Assembly (NCBI RefSeq): GCF_910592395.1
Contig: NC_088315.1
Span: forward strand, 10,170,501-10,234,500
Direction: 5' to 3'
From: Lineus longissimus
Taxonomy: Eukaryota > Nemertea > Pilidiophora > Heteronemertea > Lineidae
DNA: 64,000 bases
Part shown: positions 45,407-56,304 of the stretch, piece by piece
How positions within the stretch are numbered: the stretch's first letter is position 1
Layout of the letters: each line of letters starts with the position of its first letter
Notes under the pieces: model-generated
What the model saw: the letters and a program-made list of their open reading frames with translations, nothing else
Database searches by the model: none
What the model was told of the DNA's origin: nothing
Position numbers and translations under genes: made by a program

Positions 45407-48400
45407 TTGCAGAACGGCAACTTGATGACAACACAACTACGCGAAAACCAAACCATGTTTCCAAAGTCAAGTGTCCACCAGCAGCTACCGCTACACGTGA
45501 TCTTGAATCCGCGCATGTGATGTTTAAAGACAAACCTGACATTCCATACAAAGCATCCGCCATTAGAAATCAAACTGCGCCAGTCTCTAGGTATTTCACA
45601 CCCAGTGCAGCACATTATGTTACGCCAGGCTTTGAATATCGTGCCATGTCTGATGGAGTCAACCGACCTGATGTGAAGAAAACTGAGCTAGATCCTGAAT
45701 CACCCGCATGGGAGCCGCGACCACCAATCGATGAGTGGATTGACAAATTGGTAGCTGGACAGGAGACGGTGCTGCCAAAGCAGAAGACAACTCAACATGA
45801 GGATCCTATGTTGGCAGCATTGGTAAAACTAGAGAGTGACCGAGGTCTACCCGCTACCCAGATTCCTGTCTTCGATGGCACTGCCCTCTTATGGCCAAAG
45901 TTCGTTGAGCAGTTTTATACTCAAGTGCACTGTAAGCCTGGGATCGATGATGCGCGCCGCATGGATCTGTTACAGTCACATGTTTCCAAGGACGCACTAA
46001 CGATGATCAGAGGGATAGGATACAGCGGTCGATGCTATGCTGATGCACTGAAAGAACTTAAGAGAGCCTTTGGTCACCGGAACCAAGTCGCGCGCGCATA
46101 TCTTGATTTAATTACCACTGGAAACACCATACCATCAAGGAATTCTATTGCGCTGCGCCAGTTCTTCGTCGATATCAGAGACTGCATAATAACATTAACT
46201 CAGTTGAACTATACCAGTGATATGCAAGGAACTGATCTACTTCTGAGAGTGTCAAGACACATCCCAGTTGATCGCATCCGATTTTGGAACCGCCACGTAT
46301 CCGGGATCTCCAAGACCAGGGAACCATCCATACTTGACCTGCGCAACTGGTTGAAGGAATGTGTGGATACGGAATTCAACCCATACTCCGTCAAGTTAGA
46401 AACCTCCAAAGGAAAGACTCCAGCCACAGCTTGCTCATACAACACTGCCTTTCAGAAAACAAAGGAAAAGTCTGAGAAGTCACGAAAAGGAGCCGGGACA
46501 AAGGAAAAGCCTAAAAAGTCCAGTGGTGTAGCCAAGCAGCCAGAGAAGTCCTATAATGGAACCAGAGATGCAGATAATCCAAAGAAAGCTGTACCAAAAG
46601 AAGGCGACAAGAAACCAATCTCATGTCCACTCTGTAAAGAACCGCACAGACTCTATCGTTGTTTCCTGTTTGTAAACAAAAGGCCGCATGAGAGAAGCAA
46701 GATTGCTGAGGACAACAAAATCTGTCTGAACTGTCTGCATTCAAACCATGAACTTAGTCAATGTTTATCAAACCTGCGTTGCCGCGAACCAGGATGTCAG
46801 GAAAAACATCATACTCTCCTCCATCCCGATGACAAGGATCCTAAGAACAACTACGCCAACATTGCTGAAAAAGGTAGCCGAAAGAGTCTGTCGCACGCAT
46901 ATTTTCAACTCGTCCGAGTCAATGTGAGCGGTAGAAACGGAAGATGCCTTCCCACCGTGGCTATGTTGGACTCTGCCAGTGAAATCACCGTCATACATCA
47001 ACAATTAGCGCAAGATCTTGGGTTGAAAGGCAAGACGAAGAAACTCACCATCAAAACTCTGAATGCGGAATCATCATCCAAGTCGCAGACCGTGTCATTT
47101 ACTATGAGGGCTGCCGGTGAGGAATCAGCACAAGTATTGGATGTCAGCGATGCATGGACGGTTGATATTGATGCCTTCAAATGTCCTCCTCAGCAAATAT
47201 CTACATCTTGGGATCATATCCAGGGACTTGGGCTGACCGACATTGATGCGTCAGAGGTGCAGTTATTGATTGGAGTAGACGTCCCTTTGGCACACGTCCA
47301 GACCGATACCAGGATGGGAGACGAAACCGAGCCAATAGCAGTGAAAACTCCACTTGGATGGATGCTGATGGGGATGTCAAAGACTCAAGATTCACACAAA
47401 GCCGTGGCAAACATCAATTTCATCACCAGTAGAGACCAACAGCTACATCAAGACATCGAGAAGTTTTGGCAGACAGAATCCTTTGGCGTCGCCTTCACAA
47501 CTGAAACTCCACTTTCTGCAGAAGACAAGAGAGCTACTAAAATCCTTGAAGAGACTACTCATCTCGTAGATGGCCATTACGAAGTCGGAATGTTATGGAA
47601 GGATCCTGATGCTGTTCTACCAAACAACAAACATATCGCTGTTCGCCGATACCATCTGTTAGAAAAGCGCATGAAGAAAGACTCTGAATTTAAATCTCTG
47701 TACGCTGATACGTTGAATGGTTACATTGAAAAGGGATTTGCCAGGAAGCTGTCAGTCATCGAGGCCGAGAAGATTTCACCAAAGACTTGGTACATTCCAC
47801 ATCACGGCGTCATGAATCCGAACAAACCAGGCAAAATACGAGTGGTATTTGACGCAGCTGCAACCTGCCAAGGCACCTCTCTCAACCTCAACTTGATGAC
47901 TGGACCGGACCTGCTCAACGGCCTATTTGGAATCCTTCAACGCTTCAGACTGTACTGCATAGCCATGTGTGCCGACGTCGAAGGGATGTTCCACATGGTA
48001 AGAGTGCCAGAGACTACAGATGCAGACGCCTTGCGATTCATTTGGAAAAGCGACATTGATGCTCCAGGGCCTCCAGAATCCTACAAGATGTTAGTCCATA
48101 TATTCGGCGCCACCGATTCTCCAACCTGTGCCAACTATGCTCTACAGAGAAGTGCCAAGGACAGCCGAGACCAGTACAGCCAACAAGCCGTTGACACAGT
48201 CCTTCGCTCCTTCTATGTTGATGACGTCGCAAAATCCGTTGATTCCGTACCAATAGCCGTTCCACTCGCCAAAGAGGTAGTCAATATACTAAAAGGGGGA
48301 GGCTTCAGGCTGCATAAATGGATCTCCAATAGCATGGAATTTCTACAGCACATCGAAGAGTCTGAGCGATCGATTCAAGACCTTGAATTTGCGGCAAAAG

Positions 48401-50859
48401 AGTCGAGTAACATACAGCGAACATTAGGCCTGAAATGGGACATCAAGAAGGATATCTTCATCTTCAAGTGCCAACCCAAAGACAACCCACTTACCAAGAG
48501 AGGCGTCGTGAGCACCGTCAGCTCGATCTTTGATCCGTGCGGATATCTGGCTCCATTTATAATACGCGCAAAGATCTTTGTACAAGAATTATGGAGGAGC
48601 GGATTGTCCTGGGACGAGCCACTGACAGAAGAGTTGTCTACCAAATGGAGCAGCTGGTTACAAGATTTGCAGCAGTTATCATCTTTCAAGTTGCCGAGAC
48701 ATCACTTGAACTTCTCACCGCGGGTTGAAGATATCCAGATACACGTTTTCTCTGATGCATCTGAAGCTGGATTCGGAGCAGTCGCCTACCTGAGGTACAC
48801 GGCCGAAAATGAACAACCAACCTCGTCGCTGTTAGCTGCAAAAACCAGAGTCGCGCCGATAAAACCTGTTCTGTCGATCCCAAGACTTGAGCTTCAAGGG
48901 GCACTACTCGCTGCGAGACTGGTAAAATCACTAAAGAAAGAGCTGGATCTAGCAATCACAACCTCAACCTACTGGACAGATTCAACTACCGTCCTGAGAT
49001 ACTTAAAAAACGAAACCAAACGCTTCAAGTCATTCGTCGCGAATAGGATCTCCGAGATTTTGGAAACAACTCAACCAGAACAATGGCGATATGTTCCAAC
49101 CAAATTGAATCCTGCAGATTGCTGTTCGCGTGGCGTCAAGGCATCAACCCTCTGTAATGATCAACAATGGCAGGAGGGACCCGTATTTCTACAACGCAAA
49201 GTTGAAGATTGGCCAAACCTGGACAACAACGATAGCCTGCAGGGAGTTACAGCAGATGATCCAGAAGTGAAAAAGATCGAAAACAAGTCAGTGAATGCCG
49301 TCACTGCCAAGGGAGATGACAACAAGGCTACACCAACGACGCTAGATCTTACTTGCTTACTGGATCCGTCGCATTTCTCCTCATGGAACAGACTCATCAG
49401 AAAAACTGCCTGGCTGAACCGAGCGATATGCAATTTCACCTCCGTCGTTCCGCGTCTTGCATCAAGAGTCGTCAGATCTCCAAGTATAAAGGCTGCTGAA
49501 TACCAAGAAGCTGTAGAGTTCTGGATCCGTACTGCGCAACAAGACCGGTTCCGAGATGAGATAGCCAGCCTCAGAAATCACGAAGCATTGCCGCCGAAAA
49601 GTAAACTCGCCCAGCTGATGCCTATCTTTGATGAAACCAACAACTGTCTCCGCGTCGGGGGTCGTCTCAGAAAGGCTGACATTCCAACCGAAGCCAAGTA
49701 TCAGTTGATCTTACCTGCCGATCATGCTGTGACGTTGCTGCTCTTCAACGATACCCACAGAACCAACTCTCACTGTGGTCGAGAACACCTCTTGGCCATG
49801 ATGAGGCAACGGTACTGGCCTGTTAACGCTAGAGTTTTGGCGAAGAAAACAATCCGATCCTGCTTGCTGTGTTGGAGACGCTACGTACAACCAATCGTTC
49901 CGAGAATGGCTGATCTCCCTAAATGCCGCCTATCCGTCACAGCCGGGCCATTCTACCATACTGGTTTGGATTACTTCGGACCCATGATGATAAAAGTTCG
50001 GAGATCGACGTCAGTCAAGAGATGGGGTTGTCTCTTCACCTGCCTGGGAACCCGAGCCGTCCACATTGAACTTGCCGAGTCCCTTGAAACCGACAACTTC
50101 ATTCTCTGTCTCCGTCGATTTATTGGTAGGAGAGGACATCCAAAGACAATCCATAGCGATAACGGTACCAACTTCCGTGGGGCTGACAATGAGCTGAAGA
50201 ACTGCCTACTCAAGCTGCGCCAGTCTAAGGTCCAAGAGTTCCTCTCTCCCCTCGGTGTGGAATGGATATTCAACCCTCCAGCCAGTCCACACATGGGCGG
50301 GAGTTGGGAAAGTCTTGTGAAGTCCGTCAAAGCCGCCTTGAAAGCCGTCCTGCCGAAACATCAACTAGCTGAATCCGTCCTAAGAACAGCTCTCGTCGAA
50401 GTTGAAGCCGTAGTCAACAGCCGCCCATTGACCCACAATAGCAGCGAACCAGATGATCTGACAGCATTGACTCCGAATCACTTCATCATTGGTCGGGCCG
50501 TCAACGTCGGCGCTCCTGATGTCGTGGTGGATCGTGAAATCGATAGCAGAAAAAGATGGCGTCAAGCTCAAGTGATTGCCGACCACGTTTGCCGAAGATG
50601 GGTCAAGGAATATCTACCTACCCTGACTGTCCGACGTAAATGGTTGAAGGAGGAACGCAGCCTAGCTCCTAATGATCTCGTTATCGTCCAAAACGATCAT
50701 CTACCTCGTGGCAGTTGGGAAATGGCTAGAGTGCTCGACATTTACCCAGGGGATGATGGGAGAGTCCGATCGGTGTTGCTGAAATCTGCGAAGTCTACCT
50801 ATGTGAGGCCGGTGTCCAGGATCTGCTTACTCGAGGAAAACGTCAATGATGAACATTAG
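45322..50859 (+). CDS. pol: BEL gag-pol polyprotein (gag C-terminus, protease, RT, RNase H, integrase)
   Basis: 1845 codons. Cys/His knuckles typical of BEL gag at about 46620-46830 (CPLCKEPHRLYRC, CLNCLHSNHELSQC, CREPGCQEKHH); aspartic protease MLDSASEITVI (about 46970); reverse transcriptase with ADVEGMFHMV and FYVDDVAKS (about 48210); RNase H VFSDASEAGFGA (about 48750); integrase zinc domain (HCGREHLL ... CLLCWRRY) and DDE core with DYFGPM, HSDNGTNFRG and the Glu in MGGSWESLVKS (about 50310); then a C-terminal DUF5641-type region (RWRQAQVIADHVCRRW). No internal stop. Apart from the gag frame break the element looks competent. Confidence 0.95.
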   Translation: MVEGTQTTTRRPTEDSRASYRSYRSRTMIAERQLDDNTTTRKPNHVSKVKCPPAATATRDLESAHVMFKDKPDIPYKASAIRNQTAPVSRYFTPSAAHYVTPGFEYRAMSDGVNRPDVKKTELDPESPAWEPRPPIDEWIDKLVAGQETVLPKQKTTQHEDPMLAALVKLESDRGLPATQIPVFDGTALLWPKFVEQFYTQVHCKPGIDDARRMDLLQSHVSKDALTMIRGIGYSGRCYADALKELKRAFGHRNQVARAYLDLITTGNTIPSRNSIALRQFFVDIRDCIITLTQLNYTSDMQGTDLLLRVSRHIPVDRIRFWNRHVSGISKTREPSILDLRNWLKECVDTEFNPYSVKLETSKGKTPATACSYNTAFQKTKEKSEKSRKGAGTKEKPKKSSGVAKQPEKSYNGTRDADNPKKAVPKEGDKKPISCPLCKEPHRLYRCFLFVNKRPHERSKIAEDNKICLNCLHSNHELSQCLSNLRCREPGCQEKHHTLLHPDDKDPKNNYANIAEKGSRKSLSHAYFQLVRVNVSGRNGRCLPTVAMLDSASEITVIHQQLAQDLGLKGKTKKLTIKTLNAESSSKSQTVSFTMRAAGEESAQVLDVSDAWTVDIDAFKCPPQQISTSWDHIQGLGLTDIDASEVQLLIGVDVPLAHVQTDTRMGDETEPIAVKTPLGWMLMGMSKTQDSHKAVANINFITSRDQQLHQDIEKFWQTESFGVAFTTETPLSAEDKRATKILEETTHLVDGHYEVGMLWKDPDAVLPNNKHIAVRRYHLLEKRMKKDSEFKSLYADTLNGYIEKGFARKLSVIEAEKISPKTWYIPHHGVMNPNKPGKIRVVFDAAATCQGTSLNLNLMTGPDLLNGLFGILQRFRLYCIAMCADVEGMFHMVRVPETTDADALRFIWKSDIDAPGPPESYKMLVHIFGATDSPTCANYALQRSAKDSRDQYSQQAVDTVLRSFYVDDVAKSVDSVPIAVPLAKEVVNILKGGGFRLHKWISNSMEFLQHIEESERSIQDLEFAAKESSNIQRTLGLKWDIKKDIFIFKCQPKDNPLTKRGVVSTVSSIFDPCGYLAPFIIRAKIFVQELWRSGLSWDEPLTEELSTKWSSWLQDLQQLSSFKLPRHHLNFSPRVEDIQIHVFSDASEAGFGAVAYLRYTAENEQPTSSLLAAKTRVAPIKPVLSIPRLELQGALLAARLVKSLKKELDLAITTSTYWTDSTTVLRYLKNETKRFKSFVANRISEILETTQPEQWRYVPTKLNPADCCSRGVKASTLCNDQQWQEGPVFLQRKVEDWPNLDNNDSLQGVTADDPEVKKIENKSVNAVTAKGDDNKATPTTLDLTCLLDPSHFSSWNRLIRKTAWLNRAICNFTSVVPRLASRVVRSPSIKAAEYQEAVEFWIRTAQQDRFRDEIASLRNHEALPPKSKLAQLMPIFDETNNCLRVGGRLRKADIPTEAKYQLILPADHAVTLLLFNDTHRTNSHCGREHLLAMMRQRYWPVNARVLAKKTIRSCLLCWRRYVQPIVPRMADLPKCRLSVTAGPFYHTGLDYFGPMMIKVRRSTSVKRWGCLFTCLGTRAVHIELAESLETDNFILCLRRFIGRRGHPKTIHSDNGTNFRGADNELKNCLLKLRQSKVQEFLSPLGVEWIFNPPASPHMGGSWESLVKSVKAALKAVLPKHQLAESVLRTALVEVEAVVNSRPLTHNSSEPDDLTALTPNHFIIGRAVNVGAPDVVVDREIDSRKRWRQAQVIADHVCRRWVKEYLPTLTVRRKWLKEERSLAPNDLVIVQNDHLPRGSWEMARVLDIYPGDDGRVRSVLLKSAKSTYVRPVSRICLLEENVNDEH

Positions 50860-52325
50860 CGAACCAGGAAAGCCGCTACGATATGAACACTGAACACTGA
50901 CAGTTCATGTTTTTCAAGGATTCGTGCAAATCAGGTTTTAGGAGACATGTGGCATTGAGTTTCAATTTTCCTTATGTCCAATCACCAAATTTTGTGGACT
51001 AACAGAGTTGATTAGCACTCTTGTTTTAAACGATTTACTCAATGACATATTTCTCTTGAAAGCTGATTTTATCTTCTCACTGTTATGTGTTGCATTTGAT
51101 GTGCTGGTAACCTCTCAATGCAATGCATCTCATTAGTAAATTTATAGGATAGTTCCAAAGAAACGCTTTGGATTGTAAATTATGGATAGCTCCATTCTGG
51201 ATGAATCCAAAGAAACGCTTTGGATCGGAGCTTGTGCAATGTTGTGGTGTTTAAGTTATACGGACGTCAGACATGATACATTGAATCACAGGGTTGAAGT
51301 TTATTTACTCTCTTTTAAATTTGGGAAGTTTCAATCCATATTTGGAGATGAGTCCTAAATTTAAAATTTCTGCTCAAATTGAGTAAAATTCTCTACTCCA
51401 TTTAACCCTGTGCTGTCGCTGTCAATCATGGCCGTATTCTGTATGTTCATCCATGTTCGCTTGTGATCGAAGTGAAGTTAACTTGAATCAGACTCATTTG
51501 CTTGATTATTGTAGCAGTCTGCGGGTGGACACATTATTACCGGTTACAATCAATTTATTTTTCATTCTTTTCTTTTTGGCCAAATTCTCAAAATTATTTC
51601 ATAAAGTATTTACAACAACTTTATATTCCTCTGTGTCCTTCCTGGGATTTGCTGCCAAAATCTGGTTCTGGAGTCCTGTATTCTTGTGTACTTCTGAACT
51701 GCCAACACTGGTAGAAAGGACTATATGCCAATATTGTTCGAAGGACTGACAATGTTAGGCAGAACTGACTTCAAGATTGGACATTGAATATATTTCCGGT
51801 TGATTCTGTCACTTCCCTGCAGAATAGTAATGACGATTAATGGTTCCTTCTAATTTCAAGGCTTTACTTTTCATCTCAGGCTGGTCCTCTTTGGAGTGCT
51901 ATCAGTCCTATTTTGTTATTATAATCATGATTTTCATTGTTCAGCAGGAATGTAAACAGACAGTTTATCAACACTAGCATGTTTGCTATTAAGCTTCACT
52001 GCCTATGGCTCAAGCTTCAATGCCATTTTCATGGCTTTAATTTGCTTTACTGCCATACGGCTCAAGCATACTTAAATTTGCTTTTACTGCCATACGGCTC
52101 AAGCATACTTAAATTGGCTCTATACTGCCACACGGCTCGAGCATATTTATCAAACTCTTACTGCCCATCGGCTTTGAGTTTGGTTTTTTGGTGCACTCGT
52201 ATTATTAACGTAAAATTTACACCTTCTTGCTAAGGTTTTTGGACGCTAATTCTCGCACGCCTTTTCAAGGTTAACGCACCGTTTGTTTGGATGTGATCAA
52301 TTTGACTCTGTCAGGGGGGCGGCAA
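50860..52325 (+). other. BEL 3' untranslated region, 1.5 kb
   Basis: Non-coding. Contains two copies of a 19-21 bp palindrome-like word (tccaaagaaacgctttgga at 51154-51172 and 51206-51224) and a 40-bp tandem repeat (tactgccatacggctcaagc units, about 51990-52170, four to five copies). The rest shows nothing recognisable. Confidence 0.7.
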
Positions 52326-52771
52326 TGTTGGTGACCCAATTTTATTTTCTAAACCTCACTATTTATTTCTGTGCTGCCATCTAGCCATAAACTTTCAAAC
52401 TTTAAAAGGTGTCATTCTGAGCATGCTCAGGCAGTTGCAATCCGGCCACCATCTTTGAAAGTTCCTTATTTTACAATCTCCACAAAAACATCAAATTTAT
52501 ATGGTTTCAACCATACTTTCCCCACTATTAAATACCAACAACTTGTAAGTATATATTTCTAAACCAACAAAGGTCAAAATAGTCAAAAAAGACAAATCCA
52601 AAAGAGGTTAAAACCACCAACATTGTCACTTGTCCCACTTCATCATGCTCTAACTCCATCTTTAGTGCATTCCACATGTAAATTTTCTATTTTTCCATCC
52701 AAGTATTGTCAATACAATATTATCAAAACTATTTCTTCTTTTTCTTGTATCAGTTGTGTCTGTCACGCACA
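52326..52771 (+). repeat. BEL 3' LTR (446 bp)
   Basis: Follows the purine tract caggggggcggcaa; ends gtcacgcaca, directly followed by the cttgt duplication. Confidence 0.95.
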
Positions 52772-52776
52772 CTTGT

Positions 52777-53008
52777 TGTGTTGCACTGAAAACAGTGGAA
52801 ATATCAAAGTCTGTCTAATTTGTCGATTATAAAAAAATTTCCGTGGTCAATCACCAATTTCCATCGCACCAGTTACTCGCAAGACTAACCCGTATATCAT
52901 ATCCGAATTTCAGTTTCACTACTTGACGCGTTCTTTGATGCGTCGCGGTCAAACATGGACAATTTAACTGCTAAAAGGCTTAAAAAGTCAATTGTGGTCT
53001 TGTCTCTT
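52777..53008. repeat. Satellite fragment beyond the BEL element
   Basis: Begins tgtgttgc, exactly the continuation of the interrupted unit, then jumps about 560 bp ahead to ctgaaaacagtggaa and ends at cttgtctctta. Its variants (tcaccaat, ttgacgcgttc) match the outer rather than the inner units. Confidence 0.9.
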
Positions 53009-53540
53009 AGTGGATTGAAAACACCTTTATTGGTACAAACGCAAATTTTTGAGCGATATACAGTCCTATATTGGAATAATAATGATATACGGAATATGCA
53101 GGTGCGTTAGTTTTCCCGATTATCGCTATAGCGATTTATTCCAGGAGCTATCCTTTAATCTAATTCAATTGTAGAAGGCCTCTGTAGTTGTTTCTATTCT
53201 AGGCTTGCTAGGCCTTATCAGTTTGGGCCAGAAATATGTAGGAGATGCCTTTGACTTTGTTTCCCAAACCCACTATGATTTTGCTTGGCTATGGTGGGGT
53301 TTTTTGAGTGGTTGTCAGTCAAATTGACACCAAGTCCCAAGGCCAAGTCAATTTTAAACTGTAGGCCTAGGCCTAGTTTTTTTGCATTGCCGGAGTGTAG
53401 GCCTGGGAGTCATGGGCCTTATGATTTAGTTGCAATGTTCAATTATTGCATGACTTTTAAAAATGTCATGAAAGTGCAACATTCCAAACACCAATGCTGC
53501 AACAAACTAAATACACTTTTATCTTAATTGCAGGCTAGAA
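53009..53540. other. Right end of the candidate TTAA element and flank
   Basis: 53132-53158 carries the inverted end and TTAA described for 25879-53154. The rest has no recognisable feature. Confidence 0.4.
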
Positions 53541-53989
53541 GATGGACTCAAGTGTCCACAGTGATGACACCACACTGCCACCATCAAGTGTCACAGTGAT
53601 GACACCACACTGCCACATCACCAATCGGGATTGACCGTGGGATTCCACCGCCACCAAGGACAAGTACCCCTAGGCCTAATGCACCACCAGTACCATCCGT
53701 AAGCCCTGCATGCGGCGACATAATACCAGTCATGCCAGTAGCTGAATCTGATTGCGAGTGCATTGATCCCTCATTGCTGGATGATGCTGGTGATCCTTTT
53801 TCATTGGATCATGAATGATGGGACCATGTCACCAGAGTCTGATTGCCAGAAGTGCTACAAATGTCGACGTCCAATGTCTTGTCATGACAGGGAATGCTTG
53901 TCATGGATGACAACCGTGATGTCAGAGGACTTGATAGAGTTCGACTCATCAGAGGAGCTACGGTTCCAAATGGAAGTAATGGATTAGTT
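53541..53989 (+). pseudogene. Acidic cysteine-containing exon with two frame breaks
   Basis: Follows a ttaattgcag acceptor-like site. ATG gives MDSSVHSDDTTLPPSS. Two near copies of a roughly 38-bp segment (agtgatgacaccacactgcca) follow, and the frame is lost. It resumes as SPIGIDRGIPPPPRTSTPRP and PVAESDCECIDPSLLDDAGD, is lost again near 53817, and resumes as SPESDCQKCYKCRRPMSCHD, ending QMEVMD then TAG. The pieces look like one acidic, Cys-rich N-terminal exon similar in style to the ballast-type acidic exons, but I do not recognise the family. Confidence 0.45.
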
Positions 53990-55150
53990 TTAGGTAAAAA
54001 AGTTACAAAACTATTTTGATGCCAATGAGTATGTATTTTCAAGGATAATAGATACAGAAAAAGAGAAAGCATCGATACAGTTGTACTACTAGTATTTTCA
54101 CCAAAAAATCTGGAAATCTGAAGTGGTGCAATTTTTCACCATGCTCATCATCTTTGTTGTAACCACGACTGGTGCAGTGAGGTACACATCAGTATCTGTG
54201 ACTCTTGGGAGGTTGCTGAAGAGAAGAATAATCCCCAGTTAATAACAATCTTAATAATTTTCGTCAAACTGTTAAGATTCTTGGCAAAACAAGAAATTGT
54301 GTGAACTTACTTGTTCAAAGAAACATTAGATTACATGGTTTGTTTCTGTAATTTACGCCAAGAGGACTCAGTATTTCATTTAGCTCCTCTCAATAAAATG
54401 CATTTCAAAAATATTGATATATACAATCAGCGCTCTTTGAAATGCATTTGATATCTTGACAATATTATAAGTAAATAGTACAGATATAGTACTAGTAGTT
54501 TGGGTAGTATACTGCTGAATATTGACTGTATTACAAATGTACCTTCATAACATTTCCTGCTGGATTGTAATAGCTGTGATCTTGTGAGTTTGTTGATGTA
54601 TAATCCATATCCATTTCGGCAAACCTGGTTTATTCGTGGTCACTTGTTTGTAACGTTAGACAGCGGTTGTTCCAAACTGAAACATGATCGTATCATTTTG
54701 AGTGAAACAGGTACTTTGTGAAAAGAATTACTAATAAAAATACTATGCCGTGGATGTATGTTGCATGTGATATGACGGCATTTGGATACCATTTAATAAT
54801 AAAACTTGAAATAGGCAATTGACATCATTTTGTCTTGTTAATTTTTAAAATTATGACTTGCCCAAACAATTTCCATGCAGACATGACAAATGTGGTCAGC
54901 CTCTTATGCCTCATGTGCTGTGATCCCGGGCTGTGATATCTGGCTATCATTAGTCTCCCTGCAGGCCAATGGCCATGGGCCATGGCCCAAGAAAGAGTAG
55001 CCTACATGTAGCTAGCTGCCTGCCATTGCATCAATGATCATTATCATAAGGCTACATGTTTTCATTAAATACAATAATGGCATTATGCACACAGTACATA
55101 GCCTATAGTATATTAGCCATAGGCCAACCACCACACCACAGAAAATATAC
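53990..55150. other. 1.2 kb with no identifiable gene
   Basis: AT-rich, short frames only. aataaa-like words near 54740-54810 could be polyadenylation signals, with no gene assigned to them. Confidence 0.4.
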
Positions 55151-55157
55151 TATGCCA

Positions 55158-55615
55158 GGGTAACCGGAAAAACGCCGACCGACCGACCGACCGACTGACC
55201 TGCCAACCTACTCATAAGTCAATGTGATATATCCAATCCACGATAGCAGGTCATATGAAATGAGTTGCGCGTTGCAGTTCATGCATTGCATCGGTCGAGA
55301 CACTCGAGTAGAAAAACTACAGTGCATATACTAGGCCCAAATCATGTTTTTATATCCACCGACCATGTAGACAAAGCATATCTTTCGAGTATCGTTATCA
55401 GTTCCTTACCGCGTGGGCTCGTTTTCCCGGTATAATTGACTGAAGATGCTGCTGTCAGACACGTCGGACTCCATCACGTCCATTGCGCTGGGCACTACAC
55501 AGATACATGTGCTATAGAGAAGCGAAAGGGATACTGCATATGACGGTAGGTTGGCAGGTCAGTCGGTCAGTCGGTCGGTCGGTCGGTCGGTCGGTCGGCG
55601 TTTTTCCGGTTACCC
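55158..55615. mobile_element. 458-bp MITE with long inverted ends
   Basis: Inverted ends of at least 50 bp start GGGTAACCGGAAAAACGCCG and continue into gaccgaccgacc repeats and tgacctgccaacctac. A 7-bp target duplication, tatgcca, lies at 55151-55157 and 55616-55622. No transposase; superfamily not assigned. Confidence 0.9.
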
Positions 55616-55696
55616 TATGCCAGGCCTACATGTACATGTTCATGATTAGTGGCAGAGCCATGCAGCATACTTGATACTACATGTACAATGCAGATG

Positions 55697-55968
55697 TACA
55701 AGGCACAACACCAGTGACACCTACATCGGTATAGGCGTCAAATTATTGAAGAATAAAAACAAAAAGTTGACCCTGGGATGGCGTGGGTTAATACCAAGGT
55801 AATCAAGATAAATATTGATTTGAATTATAGAGTAGTATTCAATCTTTCATAAAATATTGATTTCAGTTCTATGGTCCCCCGGGTATTTTCAGGAGGGCAG
55901 CACCAGTAAGAGCTTCATTTCTGGAGACAAGCAGCTTGGAAAGTGAGAATCTGAGAACTGTTTTTTTT
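55697..55968. repeat. Truncated copy of the HNH-side repeat (R1)
   Basis: Matches 58620-58872 and 62768-63030 (ggcacaacaccagtgacacc ... agaatctgagaactgtttt). It is joined at 55969 directly to transposase sequence, so the nuclease gene and the transposase C-terminus have been deleted here. Confidence 0.9.
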
Positions 55969-56304
55969 CCTGACCCCTCAGTCGATTAACCTCTCTCAAG
56001 GAACCTCTGATATTGGCCATGTCTTCCACATTGAGTTCAACAATCTTTTTCCCTACCCGGTTTGCTTTTTCCTGCATGCTACTCAGACAGGGCGTCGGCA
56101 AACCTATTGTGTTCAGGATCTGGCTCTATCCCCTTGAAGTTTCCTATTGATGAATCCAACAGTGCGCACTGTAAGGAAATGTTGGGTATGGCACTTTTAC
56201 CCCCTGCCTTAGCCGATGCCAACTCTGAATACAACTTATTTTTGTCAGAAATGTACTTGCAAAATTTTGCATTTGACCCTCACGGTCACGCAAAGACCCT
56301 TTTT

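Larger units (their letters stand above)
44027..52771 (+). mobile_element. BEL/Pao LTR retrotransposon, nearly intact
   Basis: LTRs 44027-44476 and 52326-52771 have TG...CA ends and a 5-bp target duplication cttgt (44022-44026, 52772-52776). A polypurine tract (52313-52325) precedes the 3' LTR. The 1845-codon pol frame has all catalytic motifs. It is inserted in the satellite, so it is younger than that unit. No TGG-type primer binding site is visible next to the 5' LTR, which is followed by aaaaagtattt. Confidence 0.95.
25879..53154. mobile_element. Candidate 27-kb composite TTAA element (nested)
   Basis: Two ends of the same family face each other: 25879-25901 and 53132-53154 are perfect 23-bp inverted copies (starting AGGATAGCTCCTGG), and each abuts TTAA outwards (25875-25878 and 53155-53158). 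Enclosed are a ballast-type gene fragment, a DIRS element, a satellite array and a BEL element. If the ends belong together, a small TTAA transposon has been inflated by guests and satellite growth. They could instead be the outer ends of two separate copies. The AGG start and TTAA target resemble the element at 203-7258. Confidence 0.5.
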
